Assembly: GCA_028275105.1 (NCBI GenBank)
Contig: JAQCNI010000046.1
Span: forward strand, 1-48,909
Length of the DNA: 48,909 nucleotides
Source: Halorubrum sp.
Lineage (GTDB): Archaea > Halobacteriota > Halobacteria > Halobacteriales > Haloferacaceae
Reading direction: 5' to 3'
Part shown: positions 1 through 8,006 of the stretch, piece after piece
Position numbering within the stretch: position 1 is the stretch's first letter
Layout: every line of letters begins with the position of its first letter
Notes under the pieces: generated by a model
What the model saw: the letters and a program-made list of their open reading frames with translations, nothing else
What the model was told of the DNA's origin: nothing
The model's database searches: none
Program-made: the position numbers and the translations under genes

Positions 1-202
1 AAGTGTATCGGATAGCGAATCAGACAGCAGCAACGACGTTGCCTGTTTCCCACCGTGTCGGCTTCCTCCCCGGCCTACTCGCGTCGTGCTTCCGACCAGT
101 CGGAAGCCCTCGCTCGTTGAGGCCGGGGGCTCCGCCTCGAAAGATGCTGCCGACCGTGCCGACCGTCGGGGGCGACCTCCCGTCGGGGACGAGTCGGGCC
201 GC
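1..202. other. Non-coding sequence downstream of cdc48, with hairpins
   Basis: No convincing gene is seen; the ORFs here are shadows. A perfect 9-bp inverted repeat (GCTTCCGAC, CA, GTCGGAAGC) lies at 88-107. A second, GAGGC...GCCTC, lies at about 119-140. They sit in the 3' flank of the minus-strand cdc48 gene and could act in transcript ending or be part of a dispersed repeat cut by the window edge. Function is not determined. Confidence 0.5.
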
Positions 203-2479
203 CTACTGGAACGCGCTCTCGGGCGTACCGTCCGGGGACCGGTCGACCTCCGACCGCTTGAACTGCCGTTCGACTTCCTGGTAGCGCTCCCGGGTCTCGG
301 CGGTGACGCTCGGAACTACCTCGTCCAGGGCATCCTCGAAGTGGGCCATCGTCACGCGGACGTTGCCGACGGACTCGCCGACCTCCTCGCGCGGAACGCT
401 GCCGAGGAACTCTCGGGAAGCGTTCATCGACGCTTCGCGGGCCACCGCCTCGAGGTCCGCGCCGACGTAGCCGTCGGTCCGGCGCGCGAGCGTGTCGAGG
501 TCGACGGCATCGGCCAGCGGCTTGTCGCGAGTGTGAACCTCGAGGATCTTCCGGCGGGCCTCCTCGTTGGGCACGGGCACGTGGACGTGCCTGTCGAGCC
601 GGCCGGGACGCAACAACGCCGAGTCGATCAGGTCCGGCCGGTTCGTCGTCGCGATCACGACGACGTCCTCCAGCGATTCGAGTCCGTCGAGCTCGGTCAA
701 CAGCTGGGAGACGACGCGTTCGCCGACGCCGGAGTCGGTCGTACCCCCGCCGCGCTCGCTTGCGATCGAGTCGATCTCGTCGAAGAACACGATCGTCGGC
801 GCGTTCTCCCGGGCCTTGCTGAACACCTCGCGGACGCCCTTCTCGGACTCGCCCACGTACTTGTTCAGGAGTTCGGGCCCCTTGATCGAGATGAAGTTGG
901 ACTCCGCCTCGTTGGCGACTGCCTTCGCGAGCAGGGTCTTCCCCGTGCCCGGCGGGCCGTACATCAGGACGCCCTTGGCGGCCTGCATGTCGAGCTGGTC
1001 GAACACTTCGGGATACTCGAGGGGCCACTGGATCGTCTCGCGGAGCCGCTCTTTGGTGTCCTCGAGGCCGCCGACGTCGTTCCAGGTGACGTCGGGCACC
1101 TCGACGAACACTTCACGCAGCGCCGAGGGCTCGATCCCCTTGATCGCCTGCTTGAAGTCGTCCTCGGTGACCTGAATCGAGTTCAACACGTCCGCGTCGA
1201 TCTCGTCGCTCTCCAGGTCAAGCTCCGGCCGGATCCGGCGGAGCGCGTGCATCGCCGACTCCTTCGCCAGCGATTCGAGGTCGGCACCGACGAACCCGTG
1301 GGTGTTCTCCGCGTACTCGTCGAGGTCGATCCCTTCGACCAGCGGCATGTTCCGCGTGTGAACCTGAAGGATCTCCTTGCGGCCGCTGCGGTCGGGAACG
1401 CCGACCTCGATCTCGCGGTCGAAACGGCCCCCACGCCGGAGCGCGGGGTCGATCGCGTCGACGCGGTTGGTCGCGCCGATGACGACGACCTGGCCGCGCT
1501 CCTCGAGCCCGTCCATCAGCGATAGCAACTGGGCCACGACGCGGCGTTCGACGTCGCCGCCGGCCTCCTCACGTTTGGGTGCGATGGAGTCGAGCTCGTC
1601 CATGAACACGATCGCGGGGGCTTCCTCGGTGGCCTCCTCGAACACGTCACGGAGCTGTTCTTCCGACTCGCCGTAGTACTTCGACATGATCTCCGGGCCG
1701 GAGATCGTGTGGAAGCTCGCGTCGATCTCGTTGGCGACGGCCTTCGCGATCAGGGTCTTTCCCGTGCCCGGCGGGCCGTGAAGCAGGACGCCCTTCGGCG
1801 GGTCGATGCCGAGCCGCTTGAACAGCTCCGGATGCCGCATCGGGAGCTCGATCATCTCCCGGACCCGGTCGAGTTCGTCGTCGAGCCCGCCGATGTCCTC
1901 GTAGGCGACGTCGGGGGTCCCGTCGGCGGCCGCGTTGCCGGGGCCGCCGGGGGCGCCGGCGATCTCCTCGGCCGGCTTCTCGGCGACCTCGATTTCGGTC
2001 GAGTCGGTGACGACGACGGTGCCCGACGGCGACGTCGACGCGATCTTCAGCGGGACCGCCTGCGACTTGCCGCCCATGAAGCCGAACCCGAGCGGAAGCC
2101 GAACGTTCTGTCCCTCGGCGATCGGCTTGCCACCGAGCTCGCGGCGGATCAGCGCGTCGATGTTGCCACGAATCCCGAGCCGCTGGGGGAGTGCGATCGT
2201 GATCCGGTCGGCGGGTTCGACGTCCACCTGTTCGACGGTCACGCGGTCGTCGATGCCGACGCTCGCCTCCTGGCGAAGTTTCCCGTCGATGCGGACCACG
2301 CCGGTCCCGTCGTCCTCGGGGTAGCCGGGCCACACGCGCGCAATGGCGGTGCCGTCGGCTCCCTGAACGCGGACGAAGTCGCCGCCGGAGAGGTCGAGTT
2401 CCTCGGCCGCGACGCGGTCGATCGCCGCGAGCCGGCGGCCGGCGTCCTTCTGTTTCAGCGGTTTGACGGTGAGTTTCAT
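203..2479 (-). CDS. cdc48: Cdc48/p97-type AAA+ ATPase (VCP-like unfoldase)
   Basis: A tandem AAA+ ATPase of 758 aa, the usual length for archaeal Cdc48. This cytoplasmic hexameric unfoldase extracts and unfolds proteins, feeding the proteasome. Residues 1-180 form the substrate or adaptor-binding N domain. D1 has Walker A GPPGTGKT near 235 and Walker B VFMDELD near 291. D2 has Walker A GPPGTGKT near 508 and Walker B VFFDEID near 564, with both SRH regions present. The ORF track opens 60 codons upstream, but that Arg-rich extension reads through the overlapping small gene. The ATG at 2479 gives the family N-terminus (MKLTVKPL) and an ATGA overlap with the upstream small gene, so the two are translationally coupled. 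D1 and D2 both keep catalytic acids, so both rings should hydrolyse ATP. Confidence 0.97.
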   Translation of the reverse strand: MKLTVKPLKQKDAGRRLAAIDRVAAEELDLSGGDFVRVQGADGTAIARVWPGYPEDDGTGVVRIDGKLRQEASVGIDDRVTVEQVDVEPADRITIALPQRLGIRGNIDALIRRELGGKPIAEGQNVRLPLGFGFMGGKSQAVPLKIASTSPSGTVVVTDSTEIEVAEKPAEEIAGAPGGPGNAAADGTPDVAYEDIGGLDDELDRVREMIELPMRHPELFKRLGIDPPKGVLLHGPPGTGKTLIAKAVANEIDASFHTISGPEIMSKYYGESEEQLRDVFEEATEEAPAIVFMDELDSIAPKREEAGGDVERRVVAQLLSLMDGLEERGQVVVIGATNRVDAIDPALRRGGRFDREIEVGVPDRSGRKEILQVHTRNMPLVEGIDLDEYAENTHGFVGADLESLAKESAMHALRRIRPELDLESDEIDADVLNSIQVTEDDFKQAIKGIEPSALREVFVEVPDVTWNDVGGLEDTKERLRETIQWPLEYPEVFDQLDMQAAKGVLMYGPPGTGKTLLAKAVANEAESNFISIKGPELLNKYVGESEKGVREVFSKARENAPTIVFFDEIDSIASERGGGTTDSGVGERVVSQLLTELDGLESLEDVVVIATTNRPDLIDSALLRPGRLDRHVHVPVPNEEARRKILEVHTRDKPLADAVDLDTLARRTDGYVGADLEAVAREASMNASREFLGSVPREEVGESVGNVRVTMAHFEDALDEVVPSVTAETRERYQEVERQFKRSEVDRSPDGTPESAFQ

Positions 2480-2727
2480 CGTTCCCCCTCGACGGTGATC
2501 ACGCCGTTCGTCACCGAGACGTTCTCGGCCGTCCCGGGGAGATCGAGCTCCGATTCGGCCGGTTCCACGTCGCCCTCGATCACGACGATCGCTGTGTCGC
2601 CGACGGTGTCGACGGTGATCGCCTCGGCGGCGGCGCCGAGATCGGCGGCGACGACCCACTGACCCTCGTACTCGTACCGGCGGAGCAACGCATTCTCGCC
2701 GGCCGATCGGGTTTGTCTGGCAGTCAT
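2476..2727 (-). CDS. Small DUF7127-like protein coupled to Cdc48
   Basis: An 83-aa acidic protein, first gene of the cdc48 operon, overlapping cdc48 by the 4-nt ATGA. I recognise it as the conserved small haloarchaeal protein encoded next to cdc48, probably DUF7127. The family name is from memory and not checked. The C-terminal half alternates short beta-like strands ([11 protein letters not shown]..., [14 protein letters not shown]) and recalls the end of an Hsp20/alpha-crystallin fold. A chaperone-like or adaptor role for Cdc48 is inference. A TATA box about 28 nt upstream of the ATG predicts a leaderless transcript, and a perfect palindrome sits between the two. Confidence 0.85.
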   Translation of the reverse strand: MTARQTRSAGENALLRRYEYEGQWVVAADLGAAAEAITVDTVGDTAIVVIEGDVEPAESELDLPGTAENVSVTNGVITVEGER

Positions 2728-2760
2728 CCTAACTACAAGTTAGGCGCTTGGATATATAAA
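2728..2760 (-). promoter_or_regulatory. Promoter and operator-like palindrome of the cdc48 operon
   Basis: On the minus strand TTTATATATCC (2751-2760) is a TATA box about 28 nt before the ATG at 2727, so transcription should begin at or next to the start codon. Between them is a perfect inverted repeat, CCTAAC (2728-2733), TACAA, GTTAGG (2739-2744), touching the start codon. This is where a repressor would block transcription start. The regulator is unknown. The AT-rich stretch continues to about 2780. Confidence 0.6.
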
Positions 2761-3067
2761 TATATCGTATAAAATCGCATGACGTGACCGAACAGGTATC
2801 CGAACGGTTGTGTTGCGGTTCGACGGTGGTTCGGCCCGGCGTCGGTCCGGGACTTCGACGAGTGACGGCGACAGTGGTTATGTGCTCGGGGGCGGGAGAA
2901 CATGGGTATGGAACGGGGGCTGATCGGTGGGACGGCCGGTCGAGATCCTCGGATGGTCGTCGCCGATCGACCCGTATCGGTTCCGGCGCATCCCCGTGTC
3001 GAGTAGATCGTCGAGTCGGATCCCCGAGTACCACAGGTTTTTCGCCGCGGCGGCCGTACGCATACTT
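2761..3067. other. Intergenic region between the cdc48 operon and hsp20
   Basis: About 300 bp between divergent transcription units. Overlapping ORFs on both strands here have no family-like composition and are treated as shadows. Apart from the AT-rich promoter edge near 2761-2780, I see no recognisable signal and no clear TATA box for hsp20. Confidence 0.5.
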
Positions 3068-3457
3068 ATGTCAGCGTTACGTGACGCGCTCCGGGACCTC
3101 CCGGACGCGGTGTTTGCGGACCTACTCGAGTCCGACGACGAGTACGTCCTCCTCGTCGACCTGCCGGGAGCGACCGCGGCGACGACCGAGGTCCGCTTCG
3201 AGGACGGGCGGATCGCGATCGAGGGTCGTCGCGAGAAGTCGACCCCGGAGGGGTTCCGATACGTCCGCGAGGACCGGCCGCTGTTCCTCGACGCCGAACT
3301 CCCGATCCCAACGGACGTCGATGGGGGGAGCGCGGACGCCGAAATCGACCGCGGCGTCCTCGAGGTCTCCCTACCGAAGCGGGCAGGCGGCGACTCACAC
3401 CGGATCCCGGTCGATACCGGCGACGAGTCCGAGGACGGTAACGGAACCGGCGCCTGA
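3068..3457 (+). CDS. Hsp20/alpha-crystallin family small heat-shock protein
   Basis: A 129-aa small heat-shock protein, an ATP-independent holdase that binds unfolding proteins. The alpha-crystallin core spans roughly residues 15-110: a YVLLVDLPGA strand, an IAIEGRREK segment, FLDAELPIPTDVD and the closing GVLEVSLPKR, which is the usual conserved end (G-V-L-x-V-x-L-P-K). The ORF track starts at 2927, but the extra 47 residues do not resemble the family. The ATG at 3068 gives a normal N-terminus (MSALRDAL). The ubiB-like gene starts 4 nt after its stop, so they are probably co-transcribed. Divergent cdc48 makes this a proteostasis neighbourhood. Confidence 0.93.
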   Translation: MSALRDALRDLPDAVFADLLESDDEYVLLVDLPGATAATTEVRFEDGRIAIEGRREKSTPEGFRYVREDRPLFLDAELPIPTDVDGGSADAEIDRGVLEVSLPKRAGGDSHRIPVDTGDESEDGNGTGA

Positions 3458-3460
3458 CGG

Positions 3461-5134
3461 GTGGTCACGCTGGTCAACCTCCGCGCATACTGGCGGTTCT
3501 TGGTCGTGATCCGGCGGTTCTCGCCGCTGATCGTCGCCTACTGGCGGGACCGGAAACGGTTCCTGATCGTTGGCGGGGGGCGCGACGTCGACGAGGCAAC
3601 CCAGCGTGAGCGCGCGGACGTCCTCCTCGATATCCTCCTCACGCTCGGGCCGACGTTCATCAAACTTGGCCAGCTCCTGTCCACCCGGCCGGACGTCCTT
3701 CCGCCCGCGTACATCGACGTACTCGAGGGATTACAGGACGACGTCCCGCCGGCGCCGTGGGACGAGTCGAAACGGGTGCTGGAGGACGAACTCGGGCCGG
3801 TAGGGGAGACGTTCGACGGGTTCGACGACGACCCGATAAGCGGCGCGAGTCTCGGGCAGGTGTACACGGCCCGGTATGAGGGCAACGACGTCGCGGTGAA
3901 GGTCCGCCGTCCGGGGATCGAGGAGCTGGTCGAGGCGGACCTGCGGGCGATCCGGTGGTCGCTGCCGATCATCCGTCGGTTCATCGGCGGGGGGCGGGCG
4001 TTCTCGCTGGAGAACCTCTCCGAGGAGTTCGCAAAGACGATCCGCGAGGAGATGGACTACCGCCGCGAACGGGAGATGCTCGAGGAGATTCGGGCGAACT
4101 TCGCGGACAACGACCGGATCCGGATCCCGACCGCCTACGAGTCGGCCTCGAGCCCGCGCGTCCTCACGATGGAGTACATCGGGGGGACGAAGATCAGTCG
4201 GGTCGACGAGCTCGACGCCGCCGGGCTCGACCGCACGGAGATCGCCGAGACGCTCCAGCGCGTCTACCTCCAGATGATCGTCGAGGACGGCGTGTTCCAC
4301 GCCGACCCCCACCCCGGGAACCTCGCGGTCGACGAGGACGGGACGGTGATCTTCTACGACTTCGGGATGTCGGGTCGGGTCGACCCGTTCATCCAGGAGA
4401 AGATCGTCGAGTTCTACGTCGCGATCGCCAGACAGGACATCGACGCGATCCTCGACACGCTGATCGCGATGGGGACGCTCTCGCCCGAGGCCGACCGCGA
4501 CGTGATGGGCAACGTGATGGAGCTCGCGATCGCCGACGCCCGCGGCGAGGATATCGAGCAGTACCGCGTCAACCAGATCATCGAGCAGGTCGAGTCGACG
4601 ATCTACGAGTTTCCGCTGCGGCTCCCCCGAAACCTCGCGTTGGTCCTCCGGGTCGCCACCGTCGTCGAGGGAGTCTGTGTCACGCTCGATCCCGAGTTCG
4701 ACTTCATCGCGACCGCGACCGACTACCTCGAGGAGGAGGGGTACTACGAGCGGACCGCGCGCGAACTGGCCGAGGGGGCCGGCCAACAGCTCCAACGGAC
4801 GACCGAGTCGCTGTTCACGGTCCCGCCGAAGGCGGACGAGTTCCTCGACCGGGCGAACCGGGGCGACCTTCAGGTCGGCGTCACGATCCAAGACGAGTCG
4901 CGGGTGCTCGACAAGTTGGCGATGCGGATCGCCTACTCCGTGCTGCTCGCGGTGGGCGTGCTCTCGGCGACGATCCTCTACTCGTTCGCCGGGGACTGGC
5001 GGCTCGCGGGGGTCGTGCTCATGTTGGCGGCGCCGCTCGCGGTGGCGCTGTACCGGTCGTTCCGGAAGAAGCGCGGGGTTCGGGCGACACCCCAGTTCAC
5101 GAGGCAGGGAATGAAGGAGCAACGCGAGGATTGA
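3461..5134 (+). CDS. ABC1/AarF/UbiB family atypical kinase
   Basis: A 557-aa member of the UbiB/ABC1 atypical kinase family, which in other organisms supports quinone or isoprenoid-lipid metabolism at the membrane. Motifs seen: KLGQ near 68-71 (the KxGQ inhibitory motif), an alanine-type nucleotide loop ASLGQVY near 129, the conserved lysine in VAVKVRRPG near 146, catalytic-loop ADPHPGN near 281, and metal-binding YDFG near 299. Two C-terminal transmembrane helices (about 495-545) end in a basic tail, RSFRKKRG. The GTG at 3461 is chosen because MVTLVNLRAYWRF is the family N-terminus and it follows hsp20 by 4 nt. The archaeal substrate is unknown; menaquinone or archaeal lipid metabolism is plausible. 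Confidence 0.93.
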   Translation: MVTLVNLRAYWRFLVVIRRFSPLIVAYWRDRKRFLIVGGGRDVDEATQRERADVLLDILLTLGPTFIKLGQLLSTRPDVLPPAYIDVLEGLQDDVPPAPWDESKRVLEDELGPVGETFDGFDDDPISGASLGQVYTARYEGNDVAVKVRRPGIEELVEADLRAIRWSLPIIRRFIGGGRAFSLENLSEEFAKTIREEMDYRREREMLEEIRANFADNDRIRIPTAYESASSPRVLTMEYIGGTKISRVDELDAAGLDRTEIAETLQRVYLQMIVEDGVFHADPHPGNLAVDEDGTVIFYDFGMSGRVDPFIQEKIVEFYVAIARQDIDAILDTLIAMGTLSPEADRDVMGNVMELAIADARGEDIEQYRVNQIIEQVESTIYEFPLRLPRNLALVLRVATVVEGVCVTLDPEFDFIATATDYLEEEGYYERTARELAEGAGQQLQRTTESLFTVPPKADEFLDRANRGDLQVGVTIQDESRVLDKLAMRIAYSVLLAVGVLSATILYSFAGDWRLAGVVLMLAAPLAVALYRSFRKKRGVRATPQFTRQGMKEQRED

Positions 5135-5202
5135 GGGAGGGTCGTCGTCGGAGGCCGGTACGAGCCGAGCAGTGACGGCGCCATCCCGTGAGATCCCCGA
5201 CT

Positions 5203-6006
5203 CTATCCACGACAGACGCAAACGTCTCCCCGTATCTCGACGTCGTAGCCGCGCTCCGTAAGCCACGACCGGAGCGTCGGGGTACCGTCGGCGGCGTCCT
5301 CGTGTATTTCGACGACCAGAAGCGGTCGATGCTCACGGACCGTCCGCTCGGCCCCCCGAAGCACCGCGGACTCGTGTCCCTCGACGTCGATCTTTATGCC
5401 GTCCGGCGGGGGCATGCGCACGTCGTCGACGTCGTCGCCCTCGCCAGCGACATCGTCGTCGCCCTCGCCGGCGGGGCCATCGGCGGCGGGCCCGTCGCCG
5501 ACGACGAGATCGTCGATCCGTCGGACGGGAACCGACTCGATGCCGGCGACCCGCGCGCCCCATCGGGACGCCGACTCGCGGTCGAAGGCGGAGCACTTCG
5601 AGAACGTCGACCGGTAGAACGTGAGCGTCGCCCGCTCGTCGCCGGCGCCCGCCCGGTGGAGATCGATCCGGTCAAACACCTCGTTCCGGCGCGCGTTGCG
5701 CTCAAGCCGGTCGGCGCTTTCGCCGTTCGGCTCGAAGGCAACGACGCGGCGGTCGGTACCGACGGCGAGGGGGATCGCATGCTCGCCGACGTGTGCCCCC
5801 ACGTCGAGGACGGTCGCGTCCGGCGGGAGGCCATCGAGCGCAGCCAGCCCCGGGTCGTCGCCGTGGGGGTTCGTCGGTTCGTAGCTTCGGTAGGCTCCGG
5901 CGACGGTCCGTTTCGGGGTGGCGACCGCGAGGGCGTACGTCAGGTCCGCGATCCGATAGTACGCCCGGAACCCGAGACGTTCGATCCACGCGAGAGTGTC
6001 GACCAT
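5203..6006 (-). CDS. FkbM-type SAM-dependent methyltransferase
   Basis: 267 aa. The Rossmann SAM-binding loop VLDVGAHVGEHAIPL lies near 66-80, an acidic end of strand 2 appears in VVAFEPN, and the late FkbM signature IKIDVEGHESAVLRGA lies near 205-220. FkbM enzymes O-methylate sugars and small molecules, so a surface glycan or lipid sugar is a reasonable but unproven target. The gene converges on the ubiB-like gene and ends 68 bp from it. It starts 12 bp after the stop of the upstream minus-strand protease gene, so the two may be co-transcribed. Confidence 0.88.
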   Translation of the reverse strand: MVDTLAWIERLGFRAYYRIADLTYALAVATPKRTVAGAYRSYEPTNPHGDDPGLAALDGLPPDATVLDVGAHVGEHAIPLAVGTDRRVVAFEPNGESADRLERNARRNEVFDRIDLHRAGAGDERATLTFYRSTFSKCSAFDRESASRWGARVAGIESVPVRRIDDLVVGDGPAADGPAGEGDDDVAGEGDDVDDVRMPPPDGIKIDVEGHESAVLRGAERTVREHRPLLVVEIHEDAADGTPTLRSWLTERGYDVEIRGDVCVCRG

Positions 6007-6018
6007 CCGTATCCTCCG

Positions 6019-7170
6019 TCAGGGGGTGACGACTTGGATCGGCACGAAGAGGAAGCATAACGCTCCGACCGCAAACGTGAGCACGCCGACGGCGATTCGG
6101 GGCCAGCCGAGGCGGCGCTCGTCGACCGGGTTCGCCGGCCCGTTGAACGCGATGAACAGCGAGAAGACTCCCCAGAACGCCCAGAGGCCGACGGACTCGT
6201 TCAGCCCGTAGCCGCGCAGGTAGTGGAGGTAGACGGCGAGCGCGAACAGCGCGCCGGGCACGATCGAAGCGATCGTTTCCTGGCGCGGTCCGACCATCGC
6301 TCGGACCATGTGGCCCCCATCGAGCTGGCCGACGGGCAGGAGATTCAGCAGCGTGAAGAACATCCCGAGCCATCCGCCGATCACCACCGGATGGGCCGAC
6401 AGGGTCGGGTCGGGATACGCAGTCGGTTGGCCGATGACGCCGGCGATCAGGGTCAACAGCGGCGGATTGTTGAACCGGATCATCGTGCCCGACCCGCTCG
6501 CGAGCTCCGTCGGAACGTGTATCGGGTCAAGCGAGAGCCCGATGACGGTGACGATGATGGTCGCGACGAGCCCCGCGATCGGACCGGCGACGCCGACGTC
6601 GAACAGCGCCTTCCGCGAGGGCATCCGATCACGCATCCGGATCACCGCTCCGAGGGTCCCGAACGGGAAGACGAACGGGATGACGTACGGTAACGACACG
6701 TTCACGCCGTGGTACCGCCCGGCGACGTAGTGGCCGAGTTCGTGGACCATCAGTACGCCCAACACCGCGGCGGTGAACGGCCACGCGCGGAGCATGGCAA
6801 GGGGGTTCGCCCGGATCTCGCCGAGCGGAACGTAGTACCACCCGTACGCCCCGACGAACAGCGTCGAGAGCACGGTCGCGAGGAACAGCCCGACGTTCAC
6901 CCACGGGATCCCGTCGTCGCCGTGGCCCAACGGCGTGGCGACGACGACGTGGCCCTCGTCGGCCGTCTCGACCTCGACTTCGTAGCCCGCCTCGCGGAAC
7001 GCCGGGCCGATCTTTCGGAGGAGCGTTCGCTCGGGGACGTACGACTCGCCGACGTAGCGGACGCGACCGTCTTCCCGACGGACCGTATCGACGCGAAAGA
7101 AGGTACGGAGGGGCTCCGGACGGGGGACATCGGGAGTCGCCGACGCCGCGCCGTCCTCACGGTCTGGCAT
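6019..7170 (-). CDS. Site-2 protease family (M50) membrane metalloprotease
   Basis: 383 aa. An N-terminal soluble part (about 90 aa) is followed by several transmembrane helices. Zinc ligands are in HELGH (about 143-147), with the distal ligand in NLLPVGQLDGGH (about 276-287). It should cleave substrates inside the membrane; the substrate is unknown. The ORF track begins 45 codons earlier; the ATG at 7170 is preferred because a TATA box (TTTATACTT on the minus strand, near 7193-7200) lies about 26 nt upstream, the leaderless arrangement. Other conserved pieces are DVGVAGPIAG and PYVIPFVFPFGTLGAVI, typical of archaeal S2P-like proteins. Confidence 0.94.
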   Translation of the reverse strand: MPDREDGAASATPDVPRPEPLRTFFRVDTVRREDGRVRYVGESYVPERTLLRKIGPAFREAGYEVEVETADEGHVVVATPLGHGDDGIPWVNVGLFLATVLSTLFVGAYGWYYVPLGEIRANPLAMLRAWPFTAAVLGVLMVHELGHYVAGRYHGVNVSLPYVIPFVFPFGTLGAVIRMRDRMPSRKALFDVGVAGPIAGLVATIIVTVIGLSLDPIHVPTELASGSGTMIRFNNPPLLTLIAGVIGQPTAYPDPTLSAHPVVIGGWLGMFFTLLNLLPVGQLDGGHMVRAMVGPRQETIASIVPGALFALAVYLHYLRGYGLNESVGLWAFWGVFSLFIAFNGPANPVDERRLGWPRIAVGVLTFAVGALCFLFVPIQVVTP

Positions 7171-7375
7171 CGTCGAGCGTTGGCCGTCGGCAAGTATAAA
7201 CCCCGCGTCACCGGTGGAAACGGAACGACCGCGGTGAGGGATCGGGACCGGTCGTGAGGGGATTGGGACCGATCGCGGGGAGGAACGGGAAACGAGGGAC
7301 CGCACACGAGCACGTCGGTTTGCGGGGAGCCGATCGTCGACGGTGGTCGGACGTCACACGTCGGGACGGCTCACG

Positions 7376-7636
7376 TCACGCCGGTTCGACGCGCCACGTC
7401 GTCGCGCCCGTGTACGACCACTTCTCGACGGTGAGTTCGGTGGCGGAATCGCGGAGTTTCACCATCAGCGCCCCGATCTCCTTCGGCGAGAGATTGACGT
7501 CCTCGGAGATGAACTTCCCCTTGAAATACATCTCCCCGTCCTCGGCGCAGTCGAGCAGGTACCGCTTCAGCCGCTCTTCCTTGCTGCGGTCGTCGGTCGT
7601 GCCCGCCTCGGTGGAGGGGTTCGTAGTTGCGCTCAT
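7376..7636 (-). CDS. Small DUF7123-like protein
   Basis: 86 aa, acidic, highly charged N-terminus, with a helix-turn-helix-like core (LKRYLLDCAEDGEMYFKGKF, ISEDVNLSPKEIGALMVKL). I recognise it as a conserved small haloarchaeal family, probably DUF7123, named from memory. The SPKEIGALM segment resembles a winged-helix recognition region, so a DNA-binding role is possible but unproven. The ORF-track start is a TTG; the ATG at 7636 (MSATT) fits better. A palindrome and TATA box lie directly upstream. Confidence 0.85.
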   Translation of the reverse strand: MSATTNPSTEAGTTDDRSKEERLKRYLLDCAEDGEMYFKGKFISEDVNLSPKEIGALMVKLRDSATELTVEKWSYTGATTWRVEPA

Positions 7637-7643
7637 GAACAAC

Positions 7644-7672
7644 CTACCCTTCTGGGTAGAGGGTATTATAAA
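7644..7672 (-). promoter_or_regulatory. Promoter and operator-like palindrome of the DUF7123-like gene
   Basis: A perfect 6-bp inverted repeat, CTACCC (7644-7649), TTCT, GGGTAG (7654-7659), lies between the ATG at 7636 and a TATA-like element (TATTATAAAGG, 7664-7674 on the plus strand). The spacing predicts a transcript starting within a few nt of the start codon, so the palindrome would cover the initiation site. Confidence 0.55.
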
Positions 7673-8006
7673 GGCGACACCGTTGGTCGACGTTCGGGGG
7701 GATTCATGCCGTTTTAGCGATCTCGGTCGAATAAAACGTTCTTCGATGATCGTTTAAAACAGGTTCAAATGGACTCAGACTTTTTATCATTAGATCTAAA
7801 GTAGTCTTCGGATGGAAAAGAAAGTTCATCTTATAGACACGATCATTCAGGTGAGCCACGGGTCACCGGTGGGATTCGGGTCGAGTCGACCGGGTCACGT
7901 CGCTCGCGCGCAGCGGGGACGCCGCGATCGATCGGCGATCGGACGGGCAATCGGCCGGTGAGCCGCATCGAACGGACCGAGCCGTATCGGGGACCCGGCC
8001 CGGAAC
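7673..8006. other. AT-rich intergenic region with a possible leaderless small ORF
   Basis: No gene from the ORF track is convincing here. The stretch 7725-7850 is clearly more AT-rich than its surroundings and carries a TATA-like TTTTTATC near 7784. About 26 nt downstream a 49-codon ORF begins (7812-7961, listed separately). The remainder, up to the moaE stop codon, is GC-rich with no evident structure. Confidence 0.5.
7812..7961 (+). CDS. Possible small protein (49 aa), uncertain
   Basis: ATG at 7812 follows a TATA-like TTTTTATC (near 7784) by a leaderless spacing. The first 15 codons (MEKKVHLIDTIIQ...) use AT-rich codons and look protein-like. The rest is Arg/Gly-rich in GC-rich DNA, so the ORF may be the 5' remnant of a gene cut by a rearrangement. 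It could equally be a small RNA start. No family is recognised. Confidence 0.25.
   Translation: MEKKVHLIDTIIQVSHGSPVGFGSSRPGHVARAQRGRRDRSAIGRAIGR

Noticed and set aside
86-1525. 479-aa plus-strand ORF antisense to cdc48
   Set aside because: It is the mirror of a strongly conserved AAA+ gene; high GC gives long antisense ORFs. No family features.
2729-3034. 101-aa minus ORF between cdc48 operon and hsp20
   Set aside because: Spans the AT-rich promoter and ends in low-complexity sequence; no family resemblance.
3731-5266. 511-aa minus-strand ORF
   Set aside because: Antisense shadow of the UbiB-family gene, with Arg/Val/Asp-rich composition and no motif.
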